Shown one piece after another: positions 36,774 through 48,305 of a stretch of 64,000 nt of DNA. How positions within the stretch are numbered: position 1 is the first letter of the stretch; each line of letters starts with the position of its first letter. The position numbers and the translations under genes were made by a program. This stretch comes from Tetradesmus obliquus (taxonomy: Eukaryota; Chlorophyta; Chlorophyceae; Sphaeropleales; Scenedesmaceae): assembly GCA_030272155.1 (NCBI GenBank), contig CP126199.1:3832501-3896500 (forward strand). The letters are read 5' to 3'. The notes under the pieces were generated by a model. The model did not search any database and was not told the origin of the DNA. It worked only from the letters and a program-made list of their open reading frames with translations.

Positions 36774-37260
36774 CTACTGCTGCTTGCACTCCTGTGGCTG
36801 CTCGCCAGCTGCGCCGCCTGCGCCTGCTGCTGCCTTGGGGCCGCGGCCGCCTGCAGGCACACATTCAGATCAAGCACACTCAATGATTGTCGAAACCAAT
36901 TCTGCTGCCACGTCACTGCAGCGGTGTGTGCTAAACATGGCAGGTTGTGCCATGCCAGGGATGAAGTGTCCAGACTGCCCCTTGCTAACTTCTGGCTGTA
37001 TCCAGTGTGTCGGAGACCTTCATGCCATCAGCGCGCACACGCAACACTGCCACACAGTCAGCTCAGCCCCTCTCATCCCCAGAAGCATGCTGAGTTAAAC
37101 ATGCTGCAACAACGCAAGGCACACCGCTACAATGACCGCACTCGCTGCATTGCCGTGTTGTCAGGCTGCGCTGTGTGCTGCGCGCTGTGCCGCTGCCCAC
37201 TCACCGCGAGCCCTTGGGGGTGCCTCGTCATCGTCATCATCATCCTCGTCCTCATCCTGC

Positions 37261-37301
<41 letters not shown>

Positions 37302-37541
37302 CAAATGCGGTTTGATACAATGCAGAACACAAGTGATTCACAGTGCTGCACCATGCACAGCAAAGCATGCTGCCCTTTGTTTGCAACAGGCTGCTGGTGC
37401 ATTGCGCACTCGTGTGTGGACGATGTGCACGCATGAGATTCAGTGCTGCTTCCTTCCATGCACGGCCCGACGCAGCCTCACCTCATCGTCGTCATCGCCA
37501 AACATGCCGATGCCCTCGTCCTCCAGCGCCTCACCAGTGAA

Positions 37542-37578
<37 letters not shown>

Positions 37579-40500
37579 CCAGCAGCAAAGTTAAGCTGGA
37601 GTTTCACAAACGTATGGCAGTGGACCTGAGCTGAGTTGCTACCACGTAGCAGACACCACCAGATCACAAGCCTCTCATCCCAAAACACAGATCAAGACGC
37701 CTCCTGCCACATCCTGCATGCAGCTCCACACCACATCCTGCGCCGCTGCTGGCATCAGCCCGCCAGCCACCCCACCGCCCGGCCAGCCTCACCAGGCCAC
37801 TGCGTGCGGTATGAGCTTGGTCTTGATGGTGTCTCCCGCGTCGTAGTCTGCCTCAATCTCCTCGTGCAGCTGCTCCATCTCCTCGCCGTCCATGTCGGCG
37901 TCGTCATCAGGCACCTGGCAACACGCACAGAAGGCAGGCAGGCACAGCAGGCAGCCAGTGGTCATCTTCGCCATTTCATCTCGCCGTGCATGCCGGCGTC
38001 GTAACAGTGCACCTGACGCAGGCATTGTTGTTGCTGACATAAAAATTGCATCAGTTGCATGCAAGCAGGCGTTGTCATTGTTGTTGATGGTGATGGTGAT
38101 GAGTGAACACACGCTGCGACGGCTTGGCCTATACACAGCCGGACACGGTACCACCAAATGCATCTGTCGGCTGACTCCTGGCGCACGACACCTGGCACTT
38201 GGGTGCTGTGCCTGGCACTCAGGTGCTGTGCCTGGCACTGACGGCAACTGGCAACACATATATCATCTTTATCATCTATCTCACTGCCCTGCGCCCGCTT
38301 ACACGCCCCTCACCTGTGGCGGGCTGAAGAAGTTGAAGAAGCTGTCCACGGGCTCCAGCTTGGTCTGCGGCTTGGCGTCGGGCCGTGCGCCCTTCTTCGG
38401 CTTCTTCTTCATCACCTGCCAGCAGCAGCAGCAGCAGCAGCAGCAGGTTTGCAGCGGGAATGCAGCTGTAAGGCGGCAACATGGCAATCTGCAGCCAGTC
38501 CTCACGGTTGCATGTCCACAAGCGTGCTGCTCGTCGCCGTGCTTCTTGTATGCATCCTGTTCCTCAAACCCCTGTCTTTCAAACACATGCCCATACATAT
38601 CAATGCATGTCAACACATATCCAACATGCATTCAGCACATGCTGCAACCTGGCAGGCCGCACCTTCACGGTGATGTTCTTTCCTGGCTTCCAGTCAATCT
38701 CCGTGCCCTCGCTGCGCTCCAGCACCGGCTCGTCATCATCCAGCATGTGGTAGCTCTTGGTCAGCACCTGGCGGCAGCAGCAGCAGCAGAGATAGTCAGA
38801 CACCAACCAGTGCTGGCCCGGGCACGCTGCAGGTTGCGCTGCTCAGCAGTGCTGGTTGCATGGCACGATCCAGGTTGTGCAAAAACTCGCCTAAGAAACC
38901 TCATGCCTACGCACCCGTCTGCAGCACACTATCAGCAGCGCACAGGCACCTCGCCTCACCAACACAGTGAAGTAAGGGCTTTTCTTGAAGGTCAAGGCCA
39001 GCACCCACCAACCCCGATCGACTGCCCACATGCAGTCAGCCAGCCAGCCGCCGCATCTTTTTCAACAGCTGCTCAAGCACGGCTGCTCACCGTGTTGGTG
39101 AAATTGGCGTGCTCCTTGAAGGTGCAAGTCATTGTGAGCAACTCCCCACAATCCAAAAGCCCCTATCATCACCTAGCCCACCACCCAGCCAATCCGAACT
39201 CACCGTGTTGGTGAAGTAGGGGTTCTCCTTGAAGGTGAAGGTCAGCATGAAGCCTGTCGTCTCCACCTCAGTCTCCTCGCCGCCATCCTCAGCCGGCTGC
39301 TTGCTGGTGCCGCTCACGCTCTCGCACGTAATGTCTGCGCAGCACGGAACATTGTTGTGTGCATGGCGTAACAGGCGACAATGGGCAGCAGGGGCAGCAT
39401 GTCCATACCGCAGCAGCAGGGAGGCATGATGAGCAAGTGGATGATGGCTGCAGGAGCTGCCATCGGTCGGCTGGTTTGGGGCTCAAAAGCACAGGTTAGT
39501 GCTGTCTCTGACCTCTGGCAACCGCGTGGGCTGCTGTGCCAGCTGTGCAGCACCCGGTGGGCAACATGAGCTACCACCCCTCATGTCGAGAAACCTTGTT
39601 CCAGCGGCACTGGCAGTCCCACGCTCAAGCTATGGTTGCTGCGGGTGCTGCTAGTCCTGCGCGCCATTCACTACACTGCCCTGCCCTGCATTGCCCTGCC
39701 CTGCACTGCACCGCGCCGCACCTGTGAGGTAGGTGAGTGCGTCTGCGTCCTTCTCGTTCTGCACCAGCTCAGCACGCGCCAGCACGGTGGCCCAGAAGCC
39801 CGGGATGCCCTTCTCTGCAGCGGCAGCAGCAGCAGCAGCAAGCAGCAAGCAACAGCAGGAAAGAGTAAGGCTTCTTGCCAGCCAGCAAGCAGCAGACCCC
39901 CAGGCACAATGCGGACAGGCGCTGCACCACAGCCGTATGTGTAGCCCTAATATGGAAGGCGCTCCAGAGCTACGACCGTGCGGGCAGCTATGATAGCTGT
40001 GACAGACAGACAGACAAACCATGATTGCAACCCACGAAATGCATCCTTGAAGTGCACAGCTGCGGTATCCGCTGCCTGGAGCATCTCAAAGACATGCGAT
40101 CAGCAGTTCAGCATGCATTGCGGCATGCAGAAGGCTGTCCAGCGTGCATTGCCGCCTCACCTGGCTCGCCTGCTGCTGCTGTCTCGCCCTCAGGCAGCGC
40201 CACCTCCTTCTCACCCTTCACGATGGCAGCACGGTCCGCATACAGCGGGGCTGCAAAAGATCAGGCAGACGGCAAGCAGGCAGGCAACAGCATATGTGGG
40301 TGTGGGAGCGATGCCAGCGTGAGCATGTGGCTGATTGCATGCATGTCACGCACATCTGGCACGCCTCTCCTGCAGTATATAATATGGAGCCCAGGTTACC
40401 TGCTCTCTGCCTGCTGTAGTGCTTGCTTTGCTGCATTGCTGCTGTTGGTGGTGGCTGCTGCTGCAGTTCACTGCTGCTGCCACTGCTGTTGCTGCTGCTG

Positions 40501-41512
40501 CTGCTGCTGCTGCTTCTGGCGACACTGTGGCCTCACCGTACAGCTTGGCGTACTTCTCCTCCAGTGCGGCGCGCTCCTTCCTGAAGGCCTTCTCCAGCTC
40601 GTCGTGCTGGCCCTGCAGCGTCTGCAGCAGCAAGCAGAAGCAACCAGAACACACATGATTTCAGCAGCTGGTCCTGCATTGCCAAAGGTCATTGTGCTGG
40701 CCCAGCGTCTGCGGGACAATCAGCAAAACATAACAACACTTGCTATTAGTCAGCACGGCAAGTGCAGCATCACAGGTGGGGTGCAGTGGCTAAGGTATGT
40801 CACGTGGTGTCGACAGCAAACGAATGCAGCACAGGTTGGTGGCTGCTGCAATGCTGGGCAACACAAGCCTGCTGCCACATGCGCTGCTGCCTGCTGCACC
40901 GTGATGATGCCAGGTGCTTGCAAGTGACAATTCAAAATCCAGACAACAAGGCTGGACCTGCTGCTGATGCTGCTGAAGGCGCTGCAGTGTACCTGCAGCT
41001 CGTTCACGCGTGCCCTCAGGTGAGGGGTGAGGTTGGAAATGAAGTCCTCAGGGTCCATCGTCATCATGGCCATCTGCTCCTGCACGTGTCGAGTGAACGT
41101 AACAGAAGTGCAGCAGATAGCGGCAGCTTAGGCTGCAGCAGCGGTCGGGAAACAGGTGAGGCCCTGTGCAGCAAGAACAATGCTGCTGTTGCTGCTTGCT
41201 TGCGGGTGTACTGCGGTGTGGCTGTGCCCGATCGCTGCAAAAACCGACGCTAACGGCTGGTAAGCTGCGTAAGCGCGTCGGCCACGCCAGGCACACTGCT
41301 GAATGAAAGCTGGTGAGTTGGGCAGGTAGCTTGGCGGTTCCTTGGCTTTCGAAATGCTGATCAGCATACGCACGCATACGTCCTGTCTTATAGATTTGCA
41401 AGGAAATCAAAGATGCTTTCAGCAAGCTAAGATCGGCAGCGAACTGAGAACATAGCAGCACATGGAATCATGCTGCTGGGGCTTTGTGCTGTACCTGCAG
41501 GGACTCGGCCAT
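36774..41512 (-). CDS. NAP1: Nucleosome assembly protein 1 (NAP1)
   Basis: NAP1 is a histone H2A-H2B chaperone that shuttles between cytosol and nucleus (family knowledge). Twelve minus-strand exons join in phase: 41495-41512, 40993-41079, 40537-40621, 40161-40250, 39722-39814, 39204-39334, 38663-38767, 38314-38415, 37793-37914, 37482-37542, 37205-37256 and 36774-36850, giving 340 aa. The dimerisation helix region ([19 protein letters not shown], then [10 protein letters not shown]) and the core ([46 protein letters not shown]) are clear. An acidic tail ([11 protein letters not shown]) follows [10 protein letters not shown]. The last exon ends [10 protein letters not shown]-stop; CKQQ is the CaaX farnesylation box typical of plant NAP1. 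The first exon encodes only MAESLQ and is supported by phase. Several introns end in CTG runs, and the intron after 39204 holds two copies of the exon end. Confidence 0.95.
38955..39253 (-). repeat. Three tandem copies of a NAP1 exon 3' edge
   Basis: The end of the NAP1 exon with its donor (39199-39253) recurs in the downstream intron at 39087-39134 and 38955-38997. The first copy reads [11 protein letters not shown] followed by an intact GTGAGC donor; the second is more diverged (TFKKSPYF) with a GTGAGG donor. The uppermost copy carries the conserved [10 protein letters not shown] and was taken as real. Confidence 0.85.
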
Positions 41513-43335
41513 GGCGCTCTTAGCTGGGCTGAAGAGGCTAACGCCACACAGATAGCACGATCGTGGTGCGCCGGATCGAGCGTGCGCGCTGGCAAGAGAA
41601 TACGCGCTGCCTGCTGGCTGCTGCTGTGCAAGTGCTGGCCCACGCAGCTCAAGGTTCGTGCGCTTCAAGCAGAAGATAACCGACATATATGTGACGTCCA
41701 GGGGTTTGGGACGAGCCGGACGTGATAACATGTCACCTCTGCTGAGCCCTGGTCCCTGCCAACAGCAGTCGGGCACGCTCTGCCATTTATGCGCCCACTC
41801 GCAGCCAGTACTGCTATGCTAAGGTGCCCATTGCAATTCTCTGGTTTGGATGGCCCGTTTTGATGTTCTTGCGCTCTGAGCCTGCTGTGCAGGCAAGGAT
41901 GTGGAGTGCAACTGCAACAGCAGTTTGCACCAGACAGTTTTCAAGCTGATCACGGAGCAACCAGCCACGAGTGAAACATGCGACCAGGTTGCACGTGCAT
42001 GGTGTTGCAAGGGTGCCCTCGGCTGCTGTGAAGAAGCGTAGCCAAATCTGAGCCTGCAGCAGCAGCAGCTGCTGCATGGCAGTGACGAAGTTGCTCAGCT
42101 GGAAAGGAAAAGCATGCTGATGCTTCAATTGCCGAGATGAGCGCTATTTCTCGTCATGCATGTGTGCCGGCGCATGCAGTGGGTGCCAGCACTGGGCTGT
42201 GATTACAACACATCTGAGCTTGGCAGCGCGTGTTGCTGCTGGGGGCTGAGCTGTGCTGCTATCATGCAGCGTCAGCGATGAGGCCACGCTACACTTGATA
42301 TGAGCCCTTGGTTTTTTCTTCTTCCAGTGTTCTCCCACAGTCGATTGACCTCAGGTGCCTGGATGTGTGCAGATTGCCAGGGGTGTGCCCGTGGTATGAT
42401 TAAACGGATCTCTGCTATGGCTTTGAATGTCTAGTTTGGTGCTGAGATGAATCTCTGCGAGTATCACATTTTCAATTTCGTTTTTGTCACCAGGGGGAGC
42501 AAGATCTTACTCGCCACATGTTGGTTGCTTGAGTTGGGGGCGGCCCCGAGGGACGGCCATGTGGCTGTCCTGATGGTGTGTGCCTCTATGCATGTGCCTG
42601 ATGCGTGAATGAAGGTGATGTTTAAGGCAAGTATTGTGCATGGTGACGTTGTGGCGTGGCAGATGTGCAGCTTATTCTCCTGCAGGAGATCCTCCAGCTG
42701 TACAGCTGGAGCACTGTTCACTGAGTCAGCAGTGCTGCATGCCCTCACTCGTACGAAACAGCTGCACGAAGACTGGGACTACTGTCCTCATCCTTTCACT
42801 GTGGTGGGAGTGGGGCCGATGGCCAGCGGACCCGGGAGCCTCCCGGCCGGGAGGGCTGGCAATGCGATTACACGGTTACGTTTTGATCAAAGGCTGATCG
42901 ACCTGAGAAAAGTGCACAAAAGCACTGAAATCAAAAACTATTTGGTATTCAAACGCTGTTGCTTGCTGGACGGCCAGAGGATCACACGCTCGGTGGCATG
43001 CTAACGTGTCGTTGACTCGGTCAACTTGACTGGATCCGGAACAGTAGGGTTTTCTTGTAGCAACGCCCTGCCGGGCAGTGCCCCCGCAGCCGCATGAGGC
43101 GTCGTTCCTTGCATCCGGCTCAACATGTAGTGCCGTGCACTGTACTCCAGGGTTGGGGAGCTGATTATCGATAGCGACTGTGAGCAGGTGCTTGAGATCA
43201 CTGCTCTCATCTTGCACACTCTTTACATATGCAACCACAGCCAGCCAGTGATCAAGAGGCACACGATAGCTTCACCAAGGGGAGCTGGAGCAACAGCAGC
43301 AGCAGCAGCAGCAGCTCTAGTATCTGCGCCACGCC
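41513..43335. other. Divergent intergenic region NAP1 / MYND-A
   Basis: No gene is supported. It should hold the NAP1 promoter (minus) and that of the first MYND gene (plus). A GC-rich nested palindrome lies at 42832-42854: CCGGGAG-C-CTCCCGG overlapping the 16-bp CCTCCCGGCCGGGAGG. Confidence 0.4.
42832..42854. repeat. Nested GC-rich palindromes
   Basis: A perfect 15-nt palindrome with one central base (42832-42846) overlaps a perfect 16-bp palindrome (42839-42854). Either half can pair with the other, so two alternative hairpins are possible. Confidence 0.85.
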
Positions 43336-46300
43336 ATGGAATTGAACTCAAATACAGCAAGCCAGTTGGTGCAGCTGCTGCAAAAGCTCATCAAAGCTCC
43401 AGACCTGGCTTATGTAACAGCCTTCGAGTTCCAAGTTGGTGCCCTGCAGAATGTCTTCAGGAACGTAACAGGCCAACCTGCAAGCATCAACACACGAGCA
43501 CTCATGCAGGTACGTGTTGACCTTGTGTTGCGCAAGCAATGCTATCTAGATACACCCCGCACACTGACAGCAGCTCACATGCCCTGCATGGTGTGCTGTA
43601 GTACACTCGGTACAGCATGCTGCTGCAGGATGCTGCAGCCTCGTGCATAGCAGCAGTACAAGCATTTCTCCTGTTACAAGGTACAAGTCCTACGCTTCGG
43701 AGGCAGGCAAGCCTGCTTGAGCCTATGCTCTTCCGTGCGTAAATTAGAGAAGGACAAGGACAGGCCCGGGCCTGAGAGCTCTATTGTAAGAAATTTTCTC
43801 CTGGTGCACGTGCTGTGGTGTGCAGGAGCTTGTGCACCAGCACAGCATCTTCAAGCTGCTGGCACAGGCCAGCAGCAGGGCGCTGCAGCTGCTGCTGAAA
43901 GCAACCAGCAAGAAAAAGAGCAAAGCCGTGCTGCTGTGGAGCTTCACACATGTGCAGTTGCTGCTGAAAGCTGTAGTTGATGCCTGGAGATGCTACATGG
44001 CTGGTCTTGCGCCAGCAGCATTGGCAGCAGAAAAGCAGCTTGTCCTGCAGCAGCTGCAAGAATCAGGTGCGGAGCAGACTCAACAGCAGCATCGCTTGCA
44101 GGGTCGGCTGATCACAGTCTCGTCTTGTTGTTATGCCTGGCGTTGCCATTTGCTGTGCGGGCTGACGCAGCAGGGCTGTGCACAACCATAGCCACATTTG
44201 AGCGCAATCTGTCCCTTTCACTTCATGTGTCTTGCCGCTCCGGTGTTCTGCACCACTCGCAGGCTTCCTGCAGACATCCTTAGCAGCATGTACGCGTGAC
44301 ACGGCGTGGTAAGAGCAGCAGCTGCTGCAGCAGCGACAGCAGCCTGCTGAGCAGCAGCAGCAGCAGCAGCAGCAAGGAGGGAGGAAGCAGGCAGCCAAGA
44401 AGCAGCGGCAGCCACCGGGCAACCTTACTGCAGCCCAGGCAGATGCAGCGGCGTGTGTCCGCATCAGGGCATACCTCAGCTTGCTCCCAGAGCTGGCGGA
44501 TTGCTGTGGCTATGACTTGCTGGCTGGCCCGCTGGCCACCCAAATGGAGCTGTGGCTGCGGCTCATGTGGACAGTGCTACGCTGCGAGGAGGCAAGCAGA
44601 AGCAGCACCAGCAGCAGCAGCCCCAGCACCACACGCCCCACTGCGCAACAATATGCCAATGATGCGCTGGCAGGGGCATTCGCTTCAGCGCTGGACTTGC
44701 TGAAAAACATCGCTGGGCAGGTGCAGCACAACTGTCAGCTCAACAGCGAGTTTCCGCAGATGGCAGACCCTGCAGCCAGCGATGCCCTGTACCACCTGCT
44801 GCTGCTGAACTTGGCTCTGCATACCAGGGAACTTCACGAGGGTGTAGCGGAGCAGACCACCAGGCAGGAGAGGCTGCCGCAGCAGCACCACGCGCAGCTG
44901 CTGCAGGAGCTGGGTGTTGGGTGGCTGCAGATCAGTGCTGAGCAGCACCGCAGGCAGCTGATGGAGGAGCTGCAAATGGTCAAAGTTGTGATAGGGCAGA
45001 GTGATAGGCGCAAGCGCACTGCGGAAGGCAGCAGCAGCAGCGGCGCCGGCGCCGGCGCCGGCGGCAGTAGCAGCTGCAGGGCAGTGCAGTCGGCGGCGAT
45101 GCTGACGCTGCTGCAGGCTACGCTGCTGCACGCAGCTGAACACGACGTTGCATCAGTTGAAGACATGGCTGGCATCATAGCACACTTGCTAGCAGCATGC
45201 AAGGGTTCAGCTCGTGAGGCAGCAGCAGCTGTGCTGCTGCAGCCAGTCCTGACACAGCTGCTGCCAGCAAGCCTGGCGGCTGCCGCAGCTGCCGCCCAAA
45301 CAGCAGATGGCGCCAGCAATGCTGCGGCGCAGCAGTTGCCGGCGTCTGCAGGGCAGACGGGCGGTGTTGACGCGGCAGCAGTCAGCCCTGGTGCATCACA
45401 GCATGCAGCATGCCTCCACACTGTGATAGGAGCTCTGTATGCTGGTTGTATGAGGTGTGCGCCAGCAGCACTGTACTCAACAGGCAGCTGGCCTTGGCCT
45501 GAGTGCCTTGCATGGTGCTGCAATGCAAGCAGTGGCTCTTGTCTGTTCAACTGGTGTATGCTGTGCTTGAGGTCTGGTGTGCTTGCAAAACGGCAGGGAC
45601 TCAGTGCAGCGGCTGTTGAATGCGCTTGTGCAGCCATGCATTCAGCGCAGCTACACGCGCCAACTATGCAAGTGCTGCTGGCAGCTTGCATTGCTGGCCT
45701 TTCACTGCTTCTGTGTGTTGCAGTGCCTGACAGGCGCCCTGTGGGCTGTGTTGGGTTCGCTTTGCAGGCGGTGCTGCAGCTCAGCTGCAGGAAGCATACG
45801 CCAGCCACCCGCAGCAGGTGTGCTGCAGCTTGGAGGCAGCGCTGCACTTCACGCTGCAGGCACAGCACGCTGGCACGGTGCGGAATGGCCCCGACAGGAT
45901 AGACACGCTTGTCGAAGCAGCGTGCACCTGCATCTGCAGCACGCCTGACAGCAGCAGCAGCAGCAGCAGCAGCGTGGGGCCAGCTGTGAGCGGCGCTGCA
46001 GCCAAGCAGATGTTCTCGCTGCTGGTGACGTGGTTGAAAGCTGTTGAGCAGCGGCTTAACAGCAGCAGCAGCAGTGAAGGCGGCAACTCTGAAATCGACA
46101 TCAAGAAAAGCATGACAGACCTGGGCAGCACCCTGCGCATCCACACGCTATGCTTCACTGTGTTCAGCACCAGCAAATACACTGACGGCCAGCTGCAGCT
46201 GCTGCTGCAAGGCCGGTGCCTGTCACTGCTGGCCAAAATCGCTGTAGTAATGCAGCGCCAGGCTGCAACACTGCAAACAGCAGGGCAGAAGGTCATTTTA

Positions 46301-46954
46301 AAAAGAGAAACAGAAGAGGCAGCAAAGCGTGCAGCATGCGCCAGCAAGCTTTTGAAAACCATGCCTGAACCTCTGCAAGTTATGGTTGATGCATGCACTG
46401 CCAGCTTGGCTGCTGCATGCTTGCAGCTGCCAGGTGATGCAGCAGCTGCGGCAAAGGCGCTAGCAAAGCTCCAGCAGCAGGGAAAGGCACTGCAGCAGCA
46501 GCTGCAGTCATGTCTATGCCTGCCACAGCAGCAGGCACAGCAGCAGCAAGGCAGCAATGTAGTGAAGCCCAATGCCGGCAGGGATGGCTGCTCTGGCGGC
46601 AGCAAGCAGCAGGCAGACCAGGAGCAGAAGCAAGATTGCAAGAGGCAGCTGCAGCTGCAGCAGCAGCAGCATGGTTTTCATGGCCAGCAGGCTGAGCAGC
46701 TGGCCCAGGCGCTGCAGCTGTTTGGGCATGACATCTGCCTGCAGCTGCCTGTGCCCTACTGGTGCTGCAACTCCACATGCAGCAACGTGGCGGAGTGCAG
46801 CGAGCTTGAGCTGGTGTCCCGCAAGGGCAGCAGGTGCTCCGGCTGCGCCACTGCGCGCTTCTGCAGCAAGTCCTGCCAGCAGCAGTGCTGGAAAGGGCAG
46901 CATGCGCCAGTGTGCAAGCGCATCGCTGCAGCGCGCAAGGGCCAGCAACGGTAG
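43336..46954 (+). CDS. MYND zinc-finger protein, copy A (one in-frame stop)
   Basis: Four exons: 43336-43509, 43826-44066, 44263-45444 and 45768-46954, about 927 codons. The N-terminus is helical (SQLVQLLQKLIKAPDLAY, ELVHQHSIFKLLAQ); the middle has Gln, Ala and Ser runs. The C-terminus holds a MYND finger: WCCNSTCSN, then RCSGCATARFCSKSCQ, then CWKGQHAPVCKRI, with the expected Cys/His ligands. MYND fingers mediate protein-protein contacts; the role of this protein is unknown. Frame comparison with copy B (48306-52107) shows a TAA at 44310-44312 where B has CTG (DTAW-stop-EQQLLQ). A GTAAGA donor overlaps that stop (intron from 44309), and splicing to an AG near 44465 would restore frame while removing ~50 low-complexity residues, so the gene may still be functional. 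The donor after exon 3 (GTTGTA) is weak. Confidence 0.65.
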
Positions 46955-48193
46955 TAGAGGACATCAGTGGCAGCAGGCATGCTGCATAGCACACGCTATA
47001 CTTGCTGGGCACTGTTGCTGGGCTCTGTTTGTCTGCGCAGACTCAGCGGAGGCTCCTGTGTACAATCGTGGGGGCCCAGGTGGCATTTGTAGCCAGTGCG
47101 CTGGTGGCGTTGCAACCGCACCTGCAACTTCATGGATTCAATCATCGCCAATGATCAAGGTGAAGGCCGCGGCGTCGCTGACAAGTTGCAAGCATCATGT
47201 GCAACATACAGGCCTAAATGCCGCATCGTGCTCCTGCAATGTGTGTTATCATCACCTGCAACTCTTTATACAGCAGTAGATTCGTTCTTATACAGCAACA
47301 GCTGGTTTCAGTGTACGTCCAATGTTTCACTAGGTCAGCTCACGCACGACGTTGATCACGCCCTCCATCACGGTGCTCTGATGGCTAGGCTCAGGGATCC
47401 CAGCCCTGAGGCAGCCCTGCCTGATGTAACATGCCAAACGCCTCAGGTTATCAGACACAAGGTAGGCTGACAGCCAGCAAGGAGCAATGATCACACCCCA
47501 AGAAAGTTCCTAAGCACTGCGGCTGGGTTACATCACAGCGCATTGCAGATAACAAGGCCATCGCGTACACAAGGTTTTGACTAGCCAGTGGTCTTACTAC
47601 CGGTGACGGCGGCAATGCTCCGCAGAGCTAGATCTAGGGGCGCCTCGAGACTCTTGCTTCAATCAATCATTGCCCTGCAAACAGGGATCAAGCTCGCATG
47701 CCGCCATCAAAATCTTGCTTTCATTTTGTGTGTTCCCTTTTGAGTCAGAAGTAAGCTTCCGCCCATCGCTGTTGTACGTCTCGACACAAATGTAAAGCGT
47801 CATAACCCGTCGGTGTAACGTTCATGCACAACACATCAGATCATGAACATTTAGATACGTTGATTTGATGTATTTGAACGGCTGTATAGCTCGGCGCCAT
47901 GCCAACATGACACTGCCTGTAACGTCTTGTCAATTGAACAGTAGGGTATGCATCGTGCTACCTCTGCAGCTGTAAGACAGCGTTGTCGTCCACAGCCAGT
48001 ACAGCACCTGCTTGTGTGTACAGTATCTGAGAAGTCTGCTGGTTATGCATCAGTACGTTATGCTGGCTCACTAAAGTCTTAGCACAGCCAGCCACAGCTT
48101 TGACAAGGCACAGCAGCGTTCCTGCAAGGCGAGCTGCAACAGCAGCAGTGCCAGCAGCAGAAAGAGGGGCAGGCACAGCAGCAGAACCGCCAC

Positions 48194-48224
<31 letters not shown>

Positions 48225-48305
48225 AGAAGAAGAAGCAACGGTAGCACGGCTACCACCACCAGCAGCAGCAGCAGCAACAGCAGGAGCGGTGCACACATCA
48301 GCACC
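46955..48305. other. Spacer between the two MYND genes
   Basis: No coding sequence is supported. The first ~60 bp match the sequence after copy B (shared GGCAGCAGGCATGCTGCAT). The AT-richer stretch 47700-47950 has several TGTAA motifs (47791-47795, 47814-47818) and may include the end of transcript A and the promoter of B. A GTG/CAG-rich run precedes the ATG of B. Confidence 0.4.

Noticed and set aside
36576-37436. 286-codon plus-strand open frame
   Set aside because: It is antisense to the conserved NAP1 C-terminal exons.
37892-39214. 440-codon plus-strand open frame
   Set aside because: It is antisense to four conserved NAP1 exons and their introns.
41814-42128. 104-codon minus-strand open frame upstream of NAP1
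   Set aside because: No domain, no splice context and no similarity to its neighbours was seen.
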